Position numbers and translations under genes: made by a program
In this document: in pieces, positions 1 to 8,429 of the stretch
Layout: each line of letters begins with the position of its first letter
Numbering within the stretch: the first letter of the stretch is position 1
The notes under the pieces: generated by a model
Database searches by the model: none
What the model saw: only the letters and a program-made list of their open reading frames with translations
Told to the model about the DNA's origin: nothing
Origin: a candidate division NPL-UPA2 bacterium
GTDB lineage: Bacteria; Bacillota; UBA994
DNA length: 27,920 nucleotides
Assembly: GCA_018725205.1 (NCBI GenBank)
Contig: QLUB01000006.1
Location: forward strand, 1-27,920
Direction of reading: 5' to 3'

Positions 1-2
1 AG

Positions 3-39
3 AAGATCTCCTGCAACCGCAATGGTTTCAGGAGATCTT
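3..39. repeat. Strong inverted repeat / hairpin at window start
   Basis: Positions 3-13 (AAGATCTCCTG) are perfectly complementary to 29-39. Inside the 15-base loop AACC (15-18) can also pair with GGTT (24-27). A T-containing stretch follows (39-46) but there is no clean T-run, so a terminator for an upstream gene is possible but unproven. It lies upstream of the truncated spoIIP end and could be a terminator or a palindromic repeat left at a rearrangement point. No gene is recognised in 40-160. Confidence 0.6.
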
Positions 40-160
40 GTCTCTTAGCTTCTGTTAAACTCGGGTTGTAGCATAACAAAACTCATATGCGATCCAAGCA
101 CGAAGAGGCCTGTGGCTTCAACGACTATGGGCTTTTTCGCTCATCTCAAACTGTAAAAGT

Positions 161-409
161 CGGGCACTAGGGCACCTCAACTGGCGTCGAAACCATGCCT
201 TTGCTTTGGCTCTACAGCAAAGCCTAGAAACCGTCCACGCCGGATTTTCGCGCGGGATCCTACTGCGTGAACACGGACGCTTTAACCAGCATTTGCACCC
301 GCAGACGCTGCTGATTGAGATTGGTGGGCACGAAAACACGATGGAGGAGGTGCTGCGGGCCACGCGTCTATTGGCACAGGCCGTGATGGCGCTGGCACCG
401 GCGAGATAG
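161..409 (+). pseudogene. spoIIP: spoIIP 3' remnant (C-terminal end of stage II sporulation protein P)
   Basis: SpoIIP is a membrane-anchored peptidoglycan amidase/endopeptidase that works with SpoIID and SpoIIM in engulfment of the forespore. Only about the last 80 codons are present. The frame reads an NWRRNHAFA segment (about 182-208), then FSRGI, then FNQHLHP, LLIEIGGHENT and MEEVLRATRLLA, which match the end of the SpoIIP catalytic domain. Upstream of about 160 the same frame stays open back to a stop at 74-76, but the translation no longer resembles SpoIIP. The N-terminal membrane segment and most catalytic residues are missing. Its place just before lepA is the normal spoIIP position in Firmicutes, so this is a remnant in situ. 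A rearranged or misassembled junction is the alternative to decay. Confidence 0.7.
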
Positions 410-426
410 AGCATGTGCCTGAAATG

Positions 427-435
427 TGGTATAAT
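427..435 (+). promoter_or_regulatory. Extended -10 promoter for lepA-hemW
   Basis: TGG followed directly by TATAAT (430-435) gives an extended -10 element about 50 bases before the lepA start. No good -35 hexamer is seen 16-18 bases upstream, which is common for extended -10 promoters. It lies in the gap between the spoIIP remnant stop (409) and lepA. Assignment is by sequence only. Confidence 0.55.
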
Positions 436-485
436 GCTACAAAGCGCTGACGTGCGCGCTATTTTGTTGCATGGGAGAAGTGAGA

Positions 486-2282
486 TTGCAGGAGCGCATA
501 CGCAATTTCTGTATTATTGCCCACATTGACCACGGTAAATCGACCTTGGCCGACCGCTTAATTGAGGCCACGGGTACAATGTCCGAGCGCGAAATGCAGG
601 AGCAAGTGCTCGACAGCATGGATCTCGAACGGGAACGTGGCATTACAATTAAGCTGCAGGCAGTGCGGCTTAATTACCGTGCCCAGAACGGGACAGAGTA
701 CATCCTTAACCTGATTGATACCCCGGGGCATGTAGATTTTTCCTATGAGGTCTCCCGGTCGCTCGCCGCCTGCGAGGGAGCTCTGCTGGTGGTCGATGCC
801 GTGCAAGGGATTGAAGCGCAGACCTTAGCGAATGTCTACTTGGCGCTTGACAGCAACTTAACAGTCATACCGATAATCAACAAGATTGACCTTCTTGCCG
901 CCGACCCGGAGCGTGTCTTGCGAGAGATCGAAGACGTGATTGGCCTGCCTACCGACAACGCTATCCTTTGCTCTGCCAAAGAGGGTATCGGTATTACGGA
1001 AATACTCGAAGCCATCGTGCGCGAAATCCCCCCGCCGCAGGGCGATATTGACGCGCCGCTGCAGGCTTTGATCTTTGACTCGCACTACGACACCTATCGT
1101 GGTGTAGTAAGTTACGTGCGAGTGGTTAACGGCTCGATCAGCCGCGGGCAGAAAATACGCCTGATGGCGACTGAGCGCGAGCATGAAGTAGACGACGTGG
1201 GCGTATTTACGCCGCCCCGCCTGCCTGTCTCAGTTCTTACACCCGGTATGGTGGGTTACTGCATCGCCGGGATTAAGAACGTCAAAGACACGCGCGTCGG
1301 CGACACCATAACCGGCGCCACCAACCCCGCGCCGCAGGCCCTGCCTGGGTATCGCAAGATTACCCCCATGGTGTTTTGCGGGCTGTACCCAAGTGAGAAC
1401 AACCAGTACGACGAGTTGCGCGATGCGCTAGATAAGCTTAAGTTAAATGACTCATCCTTGATCTACGAACCGGAAACTTCCGAAGCGCTCGGCTTTGGCT
1501 TTCGCTGCGGCTTTTTGGGACTCCTGCACATGGAAGTGATTCAGGAACGGCTCGAACGGGAGTACGAGCTTGACCTCGTCACCACGGCTCCCACTACGCT
1601 CTACCGCGTGATGACGACTTCTGCCGAGGAGCTCTATATCGACAACCCCGCCCATCTGCCACCGAGCAACAAGATCGAAACGATGTACGAGCCTTTTGTT
1701 AAAGCCTCGATTATTGTGCCGGAAGAGTATATCGGTACGATGATGGAACTGTGTCAAGAGCGCCGCGGCACATTTAAGAACATGGAGTACCTTGACACCG
1801 CGCGCGTCGTGCTTACCTACGAGCTCCCTCTATCGGAGATCCTCTACGATTTTTTTGATCAACTTAAGTCCCGCTCGCGCGGTTACGCTTCACTAGACTA
1901 CGAGCTGATTGGCTACCGTGAGGCTGACCTCGTCAAGCTTGACGTGCTACTTAACGGTGAACCTGTAGATGCGCTTTCCTGCATCGTACACGCGGACAAA
2001 GCGCAACAAAAGGGCAGGGGGCTCACGGAAAAGCTGCGCAAGATTATCCCGCGCCAGATGTTTGACATTCCTATCCAAGCAGCCGTGGGGGCGAAGATTA
2101 TTGCGCGTGAAACGGTTAAAGCCATGCGCAAAGATGTACTCGCCAAATGTTACGGCGGCGATATCACCCGCAAGCGCAAACTGCTGGAAAAACAAAAAGA
2201 GGGCAAGAAGCGCATGAAGCAGGTGGGCAGCGTAGAGATTCCGCAAGAAGCGTTCATGGCCATACTCAAGGTAGACGAATGA
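486..2282 (+). CDS. lepA: Elongation factor 4 (LepA), ribosome back-translocase GTPase
   Basis: LepA/EF4 is a translational GTPase that acts on the ribosome at low fidelity or under ionic stress and is linked to 30S biogenesis. The G1 motif AHIDHGKS lies at residues 12-19, DTPGH near 78 and NKID near 132. They are followed by EF-G-like domains II, III and V and the LepA-specific C-terminal domain rich in Lys/Arg. Length (598 aa) is normal. I choose the TTG at 486 because GGGAG at 473-477 is spaced 8 bases from it, and the protein then begins MQERIRNFCIIAHIDHG as in clostridial homologues. An in-frame ATG at 471 would give 603 aa but has no ribosome binding site. The stop overlaps the hemW start by 4 bases, so the two are translationally coupled. 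Confidence 0.96.
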   Translation: MQERIRNFCIIAHIDHGKSTLADRLIEATGTMSEREMQEQVLDSMDLERERGITIKLQAVRLNYRAQNGTEYILNLIDTPGHVDFSYEVSRSLAACEGALLVVDAVQGIEAQTLANVYLALDSNLTVIPIINKIDLLAADPERVLREIEDVIGLPTDNAILCSAKEGIGITEILEAIVREIPPPQGDIDAPLQALIFDSHYDTYRGVVSYVRVVNGSISRGQKIRLMATEREHEVDDVGVFTPPRLPVSVLTPGMVGYCIAGIKNVKDTRVGDTITGATNPAPQALPGYRKITPMVFCGLYPSENNQYDELRDALDKLKLNDSSLIYEPETSEALGFGFRCGFLGLLHMEVIQERLEREYELDLVTTAPTTLYRVMTTSAEELYIDNPAHLPPSNKIETMYEPFVKASIIVPEEYIGTMMELCQERRGTFKNMEYLDTARVVLTYELPLSEILYDFFDQLKSRSRGYASLDYELIGYREADLVKLDVLLNGEPVDALSCIVHADKAQQKGRGLTEKLRKIIPRQMFDIPIQAAVGAKIIARETVKAMRKDVLAKCYGGDITRKRKLLEKQKEGKKRMKQVGSVEIPQEAFMAILKVDE

Positions 2283-3415
2283 CGAGCCGCGGCCTCTATA
2301 TCCACGTTCCCCTGTGTGCCTCTAAGTGCTTGTATTGCGACTTCTACTCGTTGCCGATAGCAGAGGAGCTAGTTTCGCAGTACCTTCTGGCCTTACTGCG
2401 GGAGATTCAACTGAAGGGCGATATATGGGGAGGGCCTGTCAGTACCGTGTATTTTGGCGGGGGCACACCGAGCTGCTTGTCCCTTGGGCAAGTCGCGACA
2501 ATCCTCCAGGAGTGCAACCGCTTTTTCACGTGGAAACGGGGCAGTGAAGTAACATTTGAGATTAACCCGAATCGCCGGGAGAGCGACTACCTGCGCGGGC
2601 TCAAGAGCCTTGGCATTACACGCCTAAGCGTAGGGCTGCAGACGGCAGAGCCGCGCCACTTGGCCTTGCTACGACGCCGGCATACGGTGAGCGACTTTTA
2701 CCGTATCAGCGAGAACATCGCGAGCGTAGGCTTTGGCAACTACAGCGTCGATGCCTTATACGGCTTCCCTAAGCAAACCCTTGATGAATACTTATGTACG
2801 CTCAAATTGATTGTGTCTGCCGGAGCAAACCACGTGTCATCCTATGCGCTGCAACTTGAACCGCACACCCCGTTAGCTGTCGAAGTAGCGCAGGGGAACC
2901 TAACCCTTCCCACCGAGGATGAGGTGGCCGACATGATGCTTGCGGGGCGTGATTACCTGGTGGCGCAAGGCCTGTCACACTATGAGCTCAGCAACTTCGC
3001 GGCAGAGCGATACGAAAGTGAGCACAATACTATCTATTGGAAAAACGAGCAGTACATTGGTCTAGGGCCCGGAGCGTCTAGCTACATTAGAGGGAGGCGT
3101 TTTAGCAACGTGGCCAATCTCGCTCACTACGCAACCCGGCTTAACGCCAACTGTCTGCCGGTAGTCGCCTGCGAGCAATTGGCGCGGCTTCAGGAGATGG
3201 GCGAAACTATGATCTTAGGACTCCGTATGTTAAGAGAGGGAGTCAACAGGGAGCGCTTCCACCAGCGGTTTGGGTGCGATTGCGTACAGCTCTACAACCG
3301 GGTGGTCTCTAAGTTTGTCGCGCAAGGACTCCTCGAGGTAACTGCCGAGGCTATGCGTTTAACCGCGCGCGGTTTTCCGCTGGCCAATCGGGTGCAGATG
3401 GAGTTCTTGCCGTAA
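2279..3415 (+). CDS. hemW: Radical SAM heme chaperone / HemN-like protein HemW
   Basis: HemW belongs to the HemN family of radical SAM proteins. Characterised members bind heme and deliver it to respiratory enzymes and do not act as coproporphyrinogen dehydrogenase. The 4Fe-4S motif C13-x3-C17-x2-C20 is followed by DFYS, as is typical. A SAM-binding YFGGGTPS segment follows near residue 60, and a HemN C-terminal domain is present. The protein has 378 aa, a usual length. The ATG at 2279 overlaps the lepA stop (ATGA). An upstream in-frame extension into lepA is only a shadow. The lepA-hemW-hrcA order is conserved in Firmicutes and supports HemW over true HemN. Older annotations call it 'coproporphyrinogen III oxidase'. 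Confidence 0.9.
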   Translation: MTSRGLYIHVPLCASKCLYCDFYSLPIAEELVSQYLLALLREIQLKGDIWGGPVSTVYFGGGTPSCLSLGQVATILQECNRFFTWKRGSEVTFEINPNRRESDYLRGLKSLGITRLSVGLQTAEPRHLALLRRRHTVSDFYRISENIASVGFGNYSVDALYGFPKQTLDEYLCTLKLIVSAGANHVSSYALQLEPHTPLAVEVAQGNLTLPTEDEVADMMLAGRDYLVAQGLSHYELSNFAAERYESEHNTIYWKNEQYIGLGPGASSYIRGRRFSNVANLAHYATRLNANCLPVVACEQLARLQEMGETMILGLRMLREGVNRERFHQRFGCDCVQLYNRVVSKFVAQGLLEVTAEAMRLTARGFPLANRVQMEFLP

Positions 3416-3426
3416 ACGGGCGGGTC

Positions 3427-3456
3427 TTGACAAGAGCTCTAGAGCGGTGGTATTTT
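3427..3456 (+). promoter_or_regulatory. Sigma-A promoter of the hrcA chaperone operon
   Basis: TTGACA (3427-3432), an 18-base spacer and TATTTT (3451-3456) form a housekeeping-type promoter with a perfect -35 and a weaker -10. It starts 12 bases after the hemW stop. The predicted transcription start (about 3463) lies just before the CIRCE operator, so HrcA bound there would block initiation or clearance. Confidence 0.75.
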
Positions 3457-3469
3457 TGTGCTGTACGTG

Positions 3470-3496
3470 TTAGCACTCGCCAGTGCTGAGTGCTAA
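3470..3496 (+). promoter_or_regulatory. CIRCE operator (HrcA binding site)
   Basis: TTAGCACTC (3470-3478), a 9-base spacer and GAGTGCTAA (3488-3496) match the CIRCE consensus exactly in both arms and spacing. CIRCE is the binding site of the HrcA repressor. It is the only copy seen in the window and lies between the promoter at 3427-3456 and hrcA, so hrcA, the chaperonin, grpE, dnaK and dnaJ should share heat-inducible, autoregulated expression. Confidence 0.97.
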
Positions 3497-3519
3497 CACA
3501 GAAGGGCGGTGGGCTGTAG

Positions 3520-4530
3520 ATGTTAGATGCGCGTAAGCGACAGGTTCTCTTTGCGATTGTGCAGGACTACATTCAGACCGCAGAGCCAATCGGCTCGAGG
3601 ACTATTGCCAAACGACATTCCCTAGGCGTCAGTTCCGCCACTATCCGCAACGAAATGGCAGACCTAGAGGAGCTTGGGTTTCTTGCCCAGCCCCATACCT
3701 CCGCCGGGCGCATCCCGTCTGACCGCGGGTACAGGTTCTACGTAGATGCGATGGAAGTTTTGCCGGTGCTGACCGCCGTTGATGCAGAGATTGTCAAACG
3801 CCAGCTCGGCGGCATACTCCGCGGGCAGCAGATGATGCTCGATGCGTTAGCGCGTCTGGTGTCATCCCTCACCAACTACACCTCCATTGTCATCGGTCCG
3901 CAGCCGCATCAAGCACGTCTGAAGTTGATGCAGGTGATTCCCCTAGACGAAAACCGAGCCGTGCTCATGCTGGTCCTAGACACAGGTATGGTGGCCAATG
4001 AGGTGATCACATTGCCGCGGGGTCTAACCATGTGCGACCTTTTGGCATTCTGCAACTACGTTAACTTGAACTTGGCCGGAACTTCGCTGAGTAAGCTTAA
4101 GGACATGGACTTTGAGGCTTATGCGGGACACTTTCACGCCGGGGCACAGGCAGTCGAACAGGCCATGGATTCATTGATTGCCGGCCTCAGCCGCAGTGAA
4201 GGCGACAGGGTAGTGCTAGGCGGGGCGACGAATATCTTTAACCAGCCTGAGTTTAGGGACATTACTAAACTTCGTGCCATTATGCGCGTATTAGATGAGC
4301 ACGAGTTAGTCCTGCGTCTCGTGACATCTGCCCCAAGCGCCGGTGCATCTGTGAGCATAGGGGCAGAGAACGCGGTAGAGGGGCTACGCGATTGCTCGCT
4401 CATCACCGCTACCTATAGGCTTGGCGGCGGGCAGACCGGGCACATCAGTGTGTTAGGCCCAACGCGCATGGAGTACGCTCGCGTCATCGCGCTCCTAAAC
4501 TACGTCACCAAGCTAGTCAGCCAGGCCTAA
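3520..4530 (+). CDS. hrcA: Heat-inducible transcription repressor HrcA
   Basis: HrcA is the dimeric repressor that binds CIRCE and shuts off class I heat-shock genes. The N-terminal winged helix (about residues 1-75) contains SRTIAKRHSLGVSSATIRNE and then ELGFLAQPHTSAGRIPSDRGYRFYVD, both hallmark segments. A GAF-like middle domain and dimerisation region follow. Its 336 aa is the family length. ATG start at 3520, with only a weak purine-rich site upstream. It is the first gene after the CIRCE and so is autoregulated. In B. subtilis HrcA depends on GroEL/ES for folding. Here the next gene encodes a non-GroEL chaperonin, which makes that dependence an open question. Confidence 0.97.
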   Translation: MLDARKRQVLFAIVQDYIQTAEPIGSRTIAKRHSLGVSSATIRNEMADLEELGFLAQPHTSAGRIPSDRGYRFYVDAMEVLPVLTAVDAEIVKRQLGGILRGQQMMLDALARLVSSLTNYTSIVIGPQPHQARLKLMQVIPLDENRAVLMLVLDTGMVANEVITLPRGLTMCDLLAFCNYVNLNLAGTSLSKLKDMDFEAYAGHFHAGAQAVEQAMDSLIAGLSRSEGDRVVLGGATNIFNQPEFRDITKLRAIMRVLDEHELVLRLVTSAPSAGASVSIGAENAVEGLRDCSLITATYRLGGGQTGHISVLGPTRMEYARVIALLNYVTKLVSQA

Positions 4531-4553
4531 GGTAAGGCAAAGGGGGTAACGGG

Positions 4554-6086
4554 TTGAAAGCGAAGGGCTTGCACCCTGAAGGCGAGCAAAAGCATGCCGC
4601 CCTGTTAACTAACAGCGCCGCAGTACAAGCCATTGTGGCAGCTGTAGAGGGGACCATGGGGCCAAAGGGCCTAGATACGATGCTGGTCGATCGCTTTGGC
4701 GAAGTCGTGATCACCAACGCAGGCGTCACCATCTTAGAGAAGATGCAGGTCAACCATCCGGCTGCACGCATGCTCATTAAGGTGGCCAAGGCGCAGCAGG
4801 AGGAGATTGGCGACGGCACTACTACTGCCACGCTGATGGCGGGCACGCTTGTAGCCGAGGGAGTTAACCATGTAGTGCGGGGCGTGCCAGTAGCCCGCGT
4901 CATTGAAGGAATGCGCATCGGGATACAGAGGGGTCTAGAGAGCCTACAGCGGCGCTCGCGTTCCGTCGATTCGCTGGATTCCCCCCTACTCGAGCGGGTG
5001 GCCTACATATCGGGACGTGAACACGCTGACATCGCCGCGCTAGTGGTGCGTGCCGCACGCCTCATTGGTTCAGAGAAGCTTAAGGAGCGTTCTTTCAAGC
5101 TAGCAGACACCATCCGGGCCGAGGCAGGCGTGGGGAACGAAGTTTTCATGGGTGTCATCGTCAGCAAAGGGCGCCTGAACAAGCAGATGCCCCATTTTGT
5201 CACGGACGCACGCATTCTGGTTCTGGACGATGCACTTGAACCGGAGGGGATCGAAGAAGAGGCGCTGGCCACGGAGTCTGGGTTTAAGAAGTACCTAGAG
5301 CTCCAGGCAGACTTTCAAGGGTACGTCAGGAAGATCGTTGACTTGGGTGTTACAGTCTGCCTGCTGGACCGTGGTATGCACGACCTAGCCGAGGAAATGC
5401 TAACTGATGCGGGAGTACTTGTTATCAGCCGCGTCGCCTCCCACGAACTGCAGAAAGTCTGCGACCATACAGGGGCAAAGGCAGTCAAGCGAACGGCATT
5501 GCGCCGCAGCAAAGAGGAGCTTTCGCGCTACTTAGGTGAGGCACACGAGTGTTACGAGGACGAAAGCCTAAGGCAGGTCAGGTTCCTCGGAGGAGTGGGC
5601 AAGCCTATGGCTACGGTAGCGGTCGGTGCCGCCACCGCCGAAATAGTAGGGGAAAGGGAGCGCATCGCAAAAGATGCAGCATCATCCCTACAGGCGGCCG
5701 TGCGCGGGGGTTACGTCCCAGGTGGCGGCGCGGTGGAGATTGCTTTGGCTAAAGACGTGGAACGTCAGCGCGATATCACCAAGGGGATGGCCGCTTATGG
5801 AGTGGACTGTGTTATTGCCGCCCTCAGACGCCCTCTAGCACAGATTGTGCAGAACGCGGGCTTTAACCCACTGGAAAAGGTTGAGGATGTTTCTGCGCTG
5901 CAGCTCTCGTCAGGCAGTGACTCCGTTGCCATTAACTGTGACACGGGAGAGGCGGCAGACATGCTAGCGCTCGGCGTGGTGGATCCTACCTTAGTCAAGA
6001 TGCATGCGATCAAGGCTGCGGGCGAAGTCGCCTTGGCCATACTCCGCATTGATACAATCATAAAGATGACCGATATAGAGGGTTAG
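4554..6086 (+). CDS. Thermosome-like (group III) chaperonin in the hrcA-dnaK operon
   Basis: This is a 510-aa chaperonin subunit of the archaeal thermosome/CCT type, not GroEL. Seen: TMGPKG at residues 34-39, then VITNAGVTILEKM and HPAAR, the ATPase motif GDGTTT at 86-91, a GGYVPGGGAVE segment, and a C-terminal DMLALGVVDPTLVK..AI..A...A..ILRID block typical of thermosome subunits. The apical region (about 232-265) carries a helical extension like the built-in lid of group II chaperonins, and no groES lies nearby. Bacterial proteins of this kind ('group III', first studied in Carboxydothermus hydrogenoformans) form ATP-driven double rings that fold proteins in the cytoplasm without a co-chaperonin. 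The TTG start at 4554 has AGGGGG 7 bases upstream. It lies between hrcA and grpE, so HrcA/CIRCE control is inferred. Base use is like its neighbours, so any transfer is old. Whether a true groEL exists elsewhere cannot be seen. Confidence 0.93.
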   Translation: MKAKGLHPEGEQKHAALLTNSAAVQAIVAAVEGTMGPKGLDTMLVDRFGEVVITNAGVTILEKMQVNHPAARMLIKVAKAQQEEIGDGTTTATLMAGTLVAEGVNHVVRGVPVARVIEGMRIGIQRGLESLQRRSRSVDSLDSPLLERVAYISGREHADIAALVVRAARLIGSEKLKERSFKLADTIRAEAGVGNEVFMGVIVSKGRLNKQMPHFVTDARILVLDDALEPEGIEEEALATESGFKKYLELQADFQGYVRKIVDLGVTVCLLDRGMHDLAEEMLTDAGVLVISRVASHELQKVCDHTGAKAVKRTALRRSKEELSRYLGEAHECYEDESLRQVRFLGGVGKPMATVAVGAATAEIVGERERIAKDAASSLQAAVRGGYVPGGGAVEIALAKDVERQRDITKGMAAYGVDCVIAALRRPLAQIVQNAGFNPLEKVEDVSALQLSSGSDSVAINCDTGEAADMLALGVVDPTLVKMHAIKAAGEVALAILRIDTIIKMTDIEG

Positions 6087-6104
6087 GCAAGAAGGTGGTT
6101 GACT

Positions 6105-6599
6105 ATGGAAGAGACAGTGAAAGATGGCTTAGAGACTACACCCGCAAGTAGTGAAGTAGAAGTCCTTAGAGTTGAGCTGGCAGAGGCCGAGGCCCGCTTC
6201 TTACGGCTACATGCGGACATGGAGAACATGCGCCGCCGCCTGCAGCGGGAAAAAGAGGAGATATGGCATGTTGCCGTAGCCGACTGCCTAGCGAAGCTCG
6301 TGCCGGTGCTTGACAACTTGCAGCGGGCCGTAGCGGCGCTACCGGACTCCACCTGGGGGCAGGGTGTTGTCCTTGTCAGTAGACAGCTTGAGGACGTGCT
6401 CGCTAAGCATGGGCTTGAGCCGATTGTGGCGGCAGGCTTGTTTGACCCGCAGTATCACGAAGCTATCATGCGGGACGGCGAGTCTGCCGAACCCGAAAAC
6501 ACAATCACCGCCGTGCTTGAGCGCGGATATCTTTTCAAGGGCAGAGTACTAAGGCCAAGCAAAGTAAAAGTTTCAATGGGAGGGTGCAGTGATGAGTAA
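6105..6599 (+). CDS. grpE: Nucleotide exchange factor GrpE
   Basis: GrpE releases ADP from DnaK and resets the Hsp70 cycle. The N-terminal part (about residues 17-60) is a long charged helix suited to the GrpE dimer coiled coil. It is followed by DCLAKLVPVLDNLQRAV and the C-terminal beta-wing, which ends in ITAVLERGYLFKGRVLRPSKVKVS, a family signature. The ATG at 6105 is chosen because AAGGTGG lies 6 bases upstream. An in-frame TTG at 6099 is too close to that site. The product has 164 aa, slightly short but normal. The stop codon overlaps the dnaK start by 8 bases (ATGAGTAA), giving tight coupling of the two partners. Confidence 0.95.
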   Translation: MEETVKDGLETTPASSEVEVLRVELAEAEARFLRLHADMENMRRRLQREKEEIWHVAVADCLAKLVPVLDNLQRAVAALPDSTWGQGVVLVSRQLEDVLAKHGLEPIVAAGLFDPQYHEAIMRDGESAEPENTITAVLERGYLFKGRVLRPSKVKVSMGGCSDE

Positions 6600-8421
6600 G
6601 ATTATCGGGATTGACCTTGGTACTACGAATTCCGTGGTAGCCTATCTTGAGGGCGGGGAACCTGTAATCATCCCTAATACCGAGGGCGGACGCCTAACCC
6701 CGTCTGTAGTGGGGTTCTCCAAAACAGGGGAACTACTGGTAGGGGCAATCGCCAAACGGCAGGCCATCAGCAATCCGGATCGCACAGTTTTGTCGATCAA
6801 GCGTCACATGGGCACAAATCATAAAGTGCGCATTGATAAAAAGGAGCATACACCGCAAGAGATCTCCGCCATGATCCTGCGCAAACTCAAACAAGACGCG
6901 GAAGCCTATCTCGGTACGACGATTGAGAAAGCCATCATTACCGTGCCCGCTTATTTCACGGACAGCCAGCGTCAAGCCACCAAAGACGCAGGCACCATTG
7001 CCGGGCTGGAAGTCCTCCGGATTATCAACGAACCAACCGCAGCCGCGCTCGCTTATGGTCTGGACAAAGGACAAGATCACACTATTTTAGTCTTTGACCT
7101 CGGCGGCGGTACTTTTGACGTTTCGATATTAGAGCTAGGTGACGGGCTGTTCCAAGTTAAGGCCACCTCCGGCAACAACAGGCTCGGCGGGGACGACTTT
7201 GACCAGAGAGTGCAGGAGTCCCTGATTAAAGAGTTTAAACGTGATACAGGGCTTGATCTCAGCCGCGACAAAATGGCTATGCAGCGCCTGCGTGAGGCTG
7301 CGGAGAAGGCTAAGGTTGAGCTTTCCACTTTGCAGCAGACGAACATCAATCTGCCCTTCATTACTATGGACGCGGAAGGGCCCAAACACCTAGACATAAC
7401 CCTGACCCGCGCCAAATTTGACGAGTTAACCGCTGACCTTGTTGAACTAACCATGGGGCCGACACGACGGGCGTTGCAGGATGCCGGGCTAGAACCCGCG
7501 CAGATTGACAAGGTAATCTTGGTCGGGGGCTCGACTCGCATTCCCGCAGTGCAAGATGCCGTGCGCCGCATCATTGGCAAAGAGCCGCATAAGGGGGTTA
7601 ATCCCGACGAGGTTGTCGCGCTAGGCGCTGCCATTCAAGGGGGCGTACTGTCCGGAGAGGTAAAGAACGTCGTACTACTTGACGTTACGCCACTGTCACT
7701 AGGGATTGAAACGCTTGGCGGCGTCATGACCAAGCTAATTGAGCGCAACACCACAATCCCTACTTCCAAGAGCCAAATCTTCTCCACCGCTGCAGACAGC
7801 CAGACCTCCGTCGAGATACACGTGCTGCAGGGCGAGCGCTCCATGGCGCAAGACAACGTCACCCTCGGGCGCTTCACTCTCGACGGCATCCCTCCGGCAC
7901 CGCGCGGCATTCCAAAAATTGAGGTTGCTTTTGATATCGACGTCAACGGCATAGTTAACGTCAAAGCCAAGGATATGGCCACCAACAAAGAACAGCGCAT
8001 CACAATTACGTCCTCTGCCGGGCTTTCCGACGCAGACATAGACCGCATGGTCAAGGATGCCGAAAAGTATGCGGCCGAAGATGCTAAGCGTAAAGAGATA
8101 GTCGAGGCCAAGAACAACGCCGAGCAGTCCTCTTACGCGGCGGAGAAACTACTTAAGGACCTCGGGGACAAAGCTCCCGCAGACAAGGCCGAGGCGGTCA
8201 AAGAGGCTGTGAGTGAGGCGCGTGCGGCGATAGCATCTAATGACCACGGTAAAATTGTTGCGGCAACCGAGAAACTGACGACGCTGATGAACGAGCTATC
8301 CACTGTTCTCTACAGCCAAGCAGGCGGGAATGAGCAGGACGAGGGGAGCAATCAAGAGCATAAGCACGGCGCGTCTGACGGCCAAACGTTTGACGCTGAC
8401 TACGACGTAGATAAGAAGTAA
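6592..8421 (+). CDS. dnaK: Molecular chaperone DnaK (Hsp70)
   Basis: DnaK binds exposed hydrophobic segments under ATP control, helped by DnaJ and GrpE encoded on either side. The N-terminal ATPase begins GIDLGTTNS (residues 6-14) and carries the phosphate-2 loop DLGGGTFDVS. The linker and beta-sandwich substrate domain follow (DVTPLSLGIETLGG), then a helical lid and a short charged tail ending DADYDVDKK, typical of Firmicute DnaK. Its 609 aa is normal. The ATG at 6592 is preceded by GGGAGGGTG. An in-frame GTG three bases earlier is less likely. Control by the CIRCE at 3470-3496 is inferred from operon position. Confidence 0.98.
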   Translation: MSKIIGIDLGTTNSVVAYLEGGEPVIIPNTEGGRLTPSVVGFSKTGELLVGAIAKRQAISNPDRTVLSIKRHMGTNHKVRIDKKEHTPQEISAMILRKLKQDAEAYLGTTIEKAIITVPAYFTDSQRQATKDAGTIAGLEVLRIINEPTAAALAYGLDKGQDHTILVFDLGGGTFDVSILELGDGLFQVKATSGNNRLGGDDFDQRVQESLIKEFKRDTGLDLSRDKMAMQRLREAAEKAKVELSTLQQTNINLPFITMDAEGPKHLDITLTRAKFDELTADLVELTMGPTRRALQDAGLEPAQIDKVILVGGSTRIPAVQDAVRRIIGKEPHKGVNPDEVVALGAAIQGGVLSGEVKNVVLLDVTPLSLGIETLGGVMTKLIERNTTIPTSKSQIFSTAADSQTSVEIHVLQGERSMAQDNVTLGRFTLDGIPPAPRGIPKIEVAFDIDVNGIVNVKAKDMATNKEQRITITSSAGLSDADIDRMVKDAEKYAAEDAKRKEIVEAKNNAEQSSYAAEKLLKDLGDKAPADKAEAVKEAVSEARAAIASNDHGKIVAATEKLTTLMNELSTVLYSQAGGNEQDEGSNQEHKHGASDGQTFDADYDVDKK

Positions 8422-8429
8422 CGCATAGA

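Noticed and set aside
4554..6086. Annotation as GroEL
   Set aside because: The sequence has thermosome-type motifs and C-terminus and no GroEL-type GGM tail or adjacent groES; only the genomic position resembles a groE locus.
7077..7634. Long reverse-strand open frame (185 codons) opposite dnaK
   Set aside because: It lies wholly opposite a certain gene, and its Ser/Arg-rich translation is typical of the antisense of GC-rich coding DNA. No motif and no binding site.
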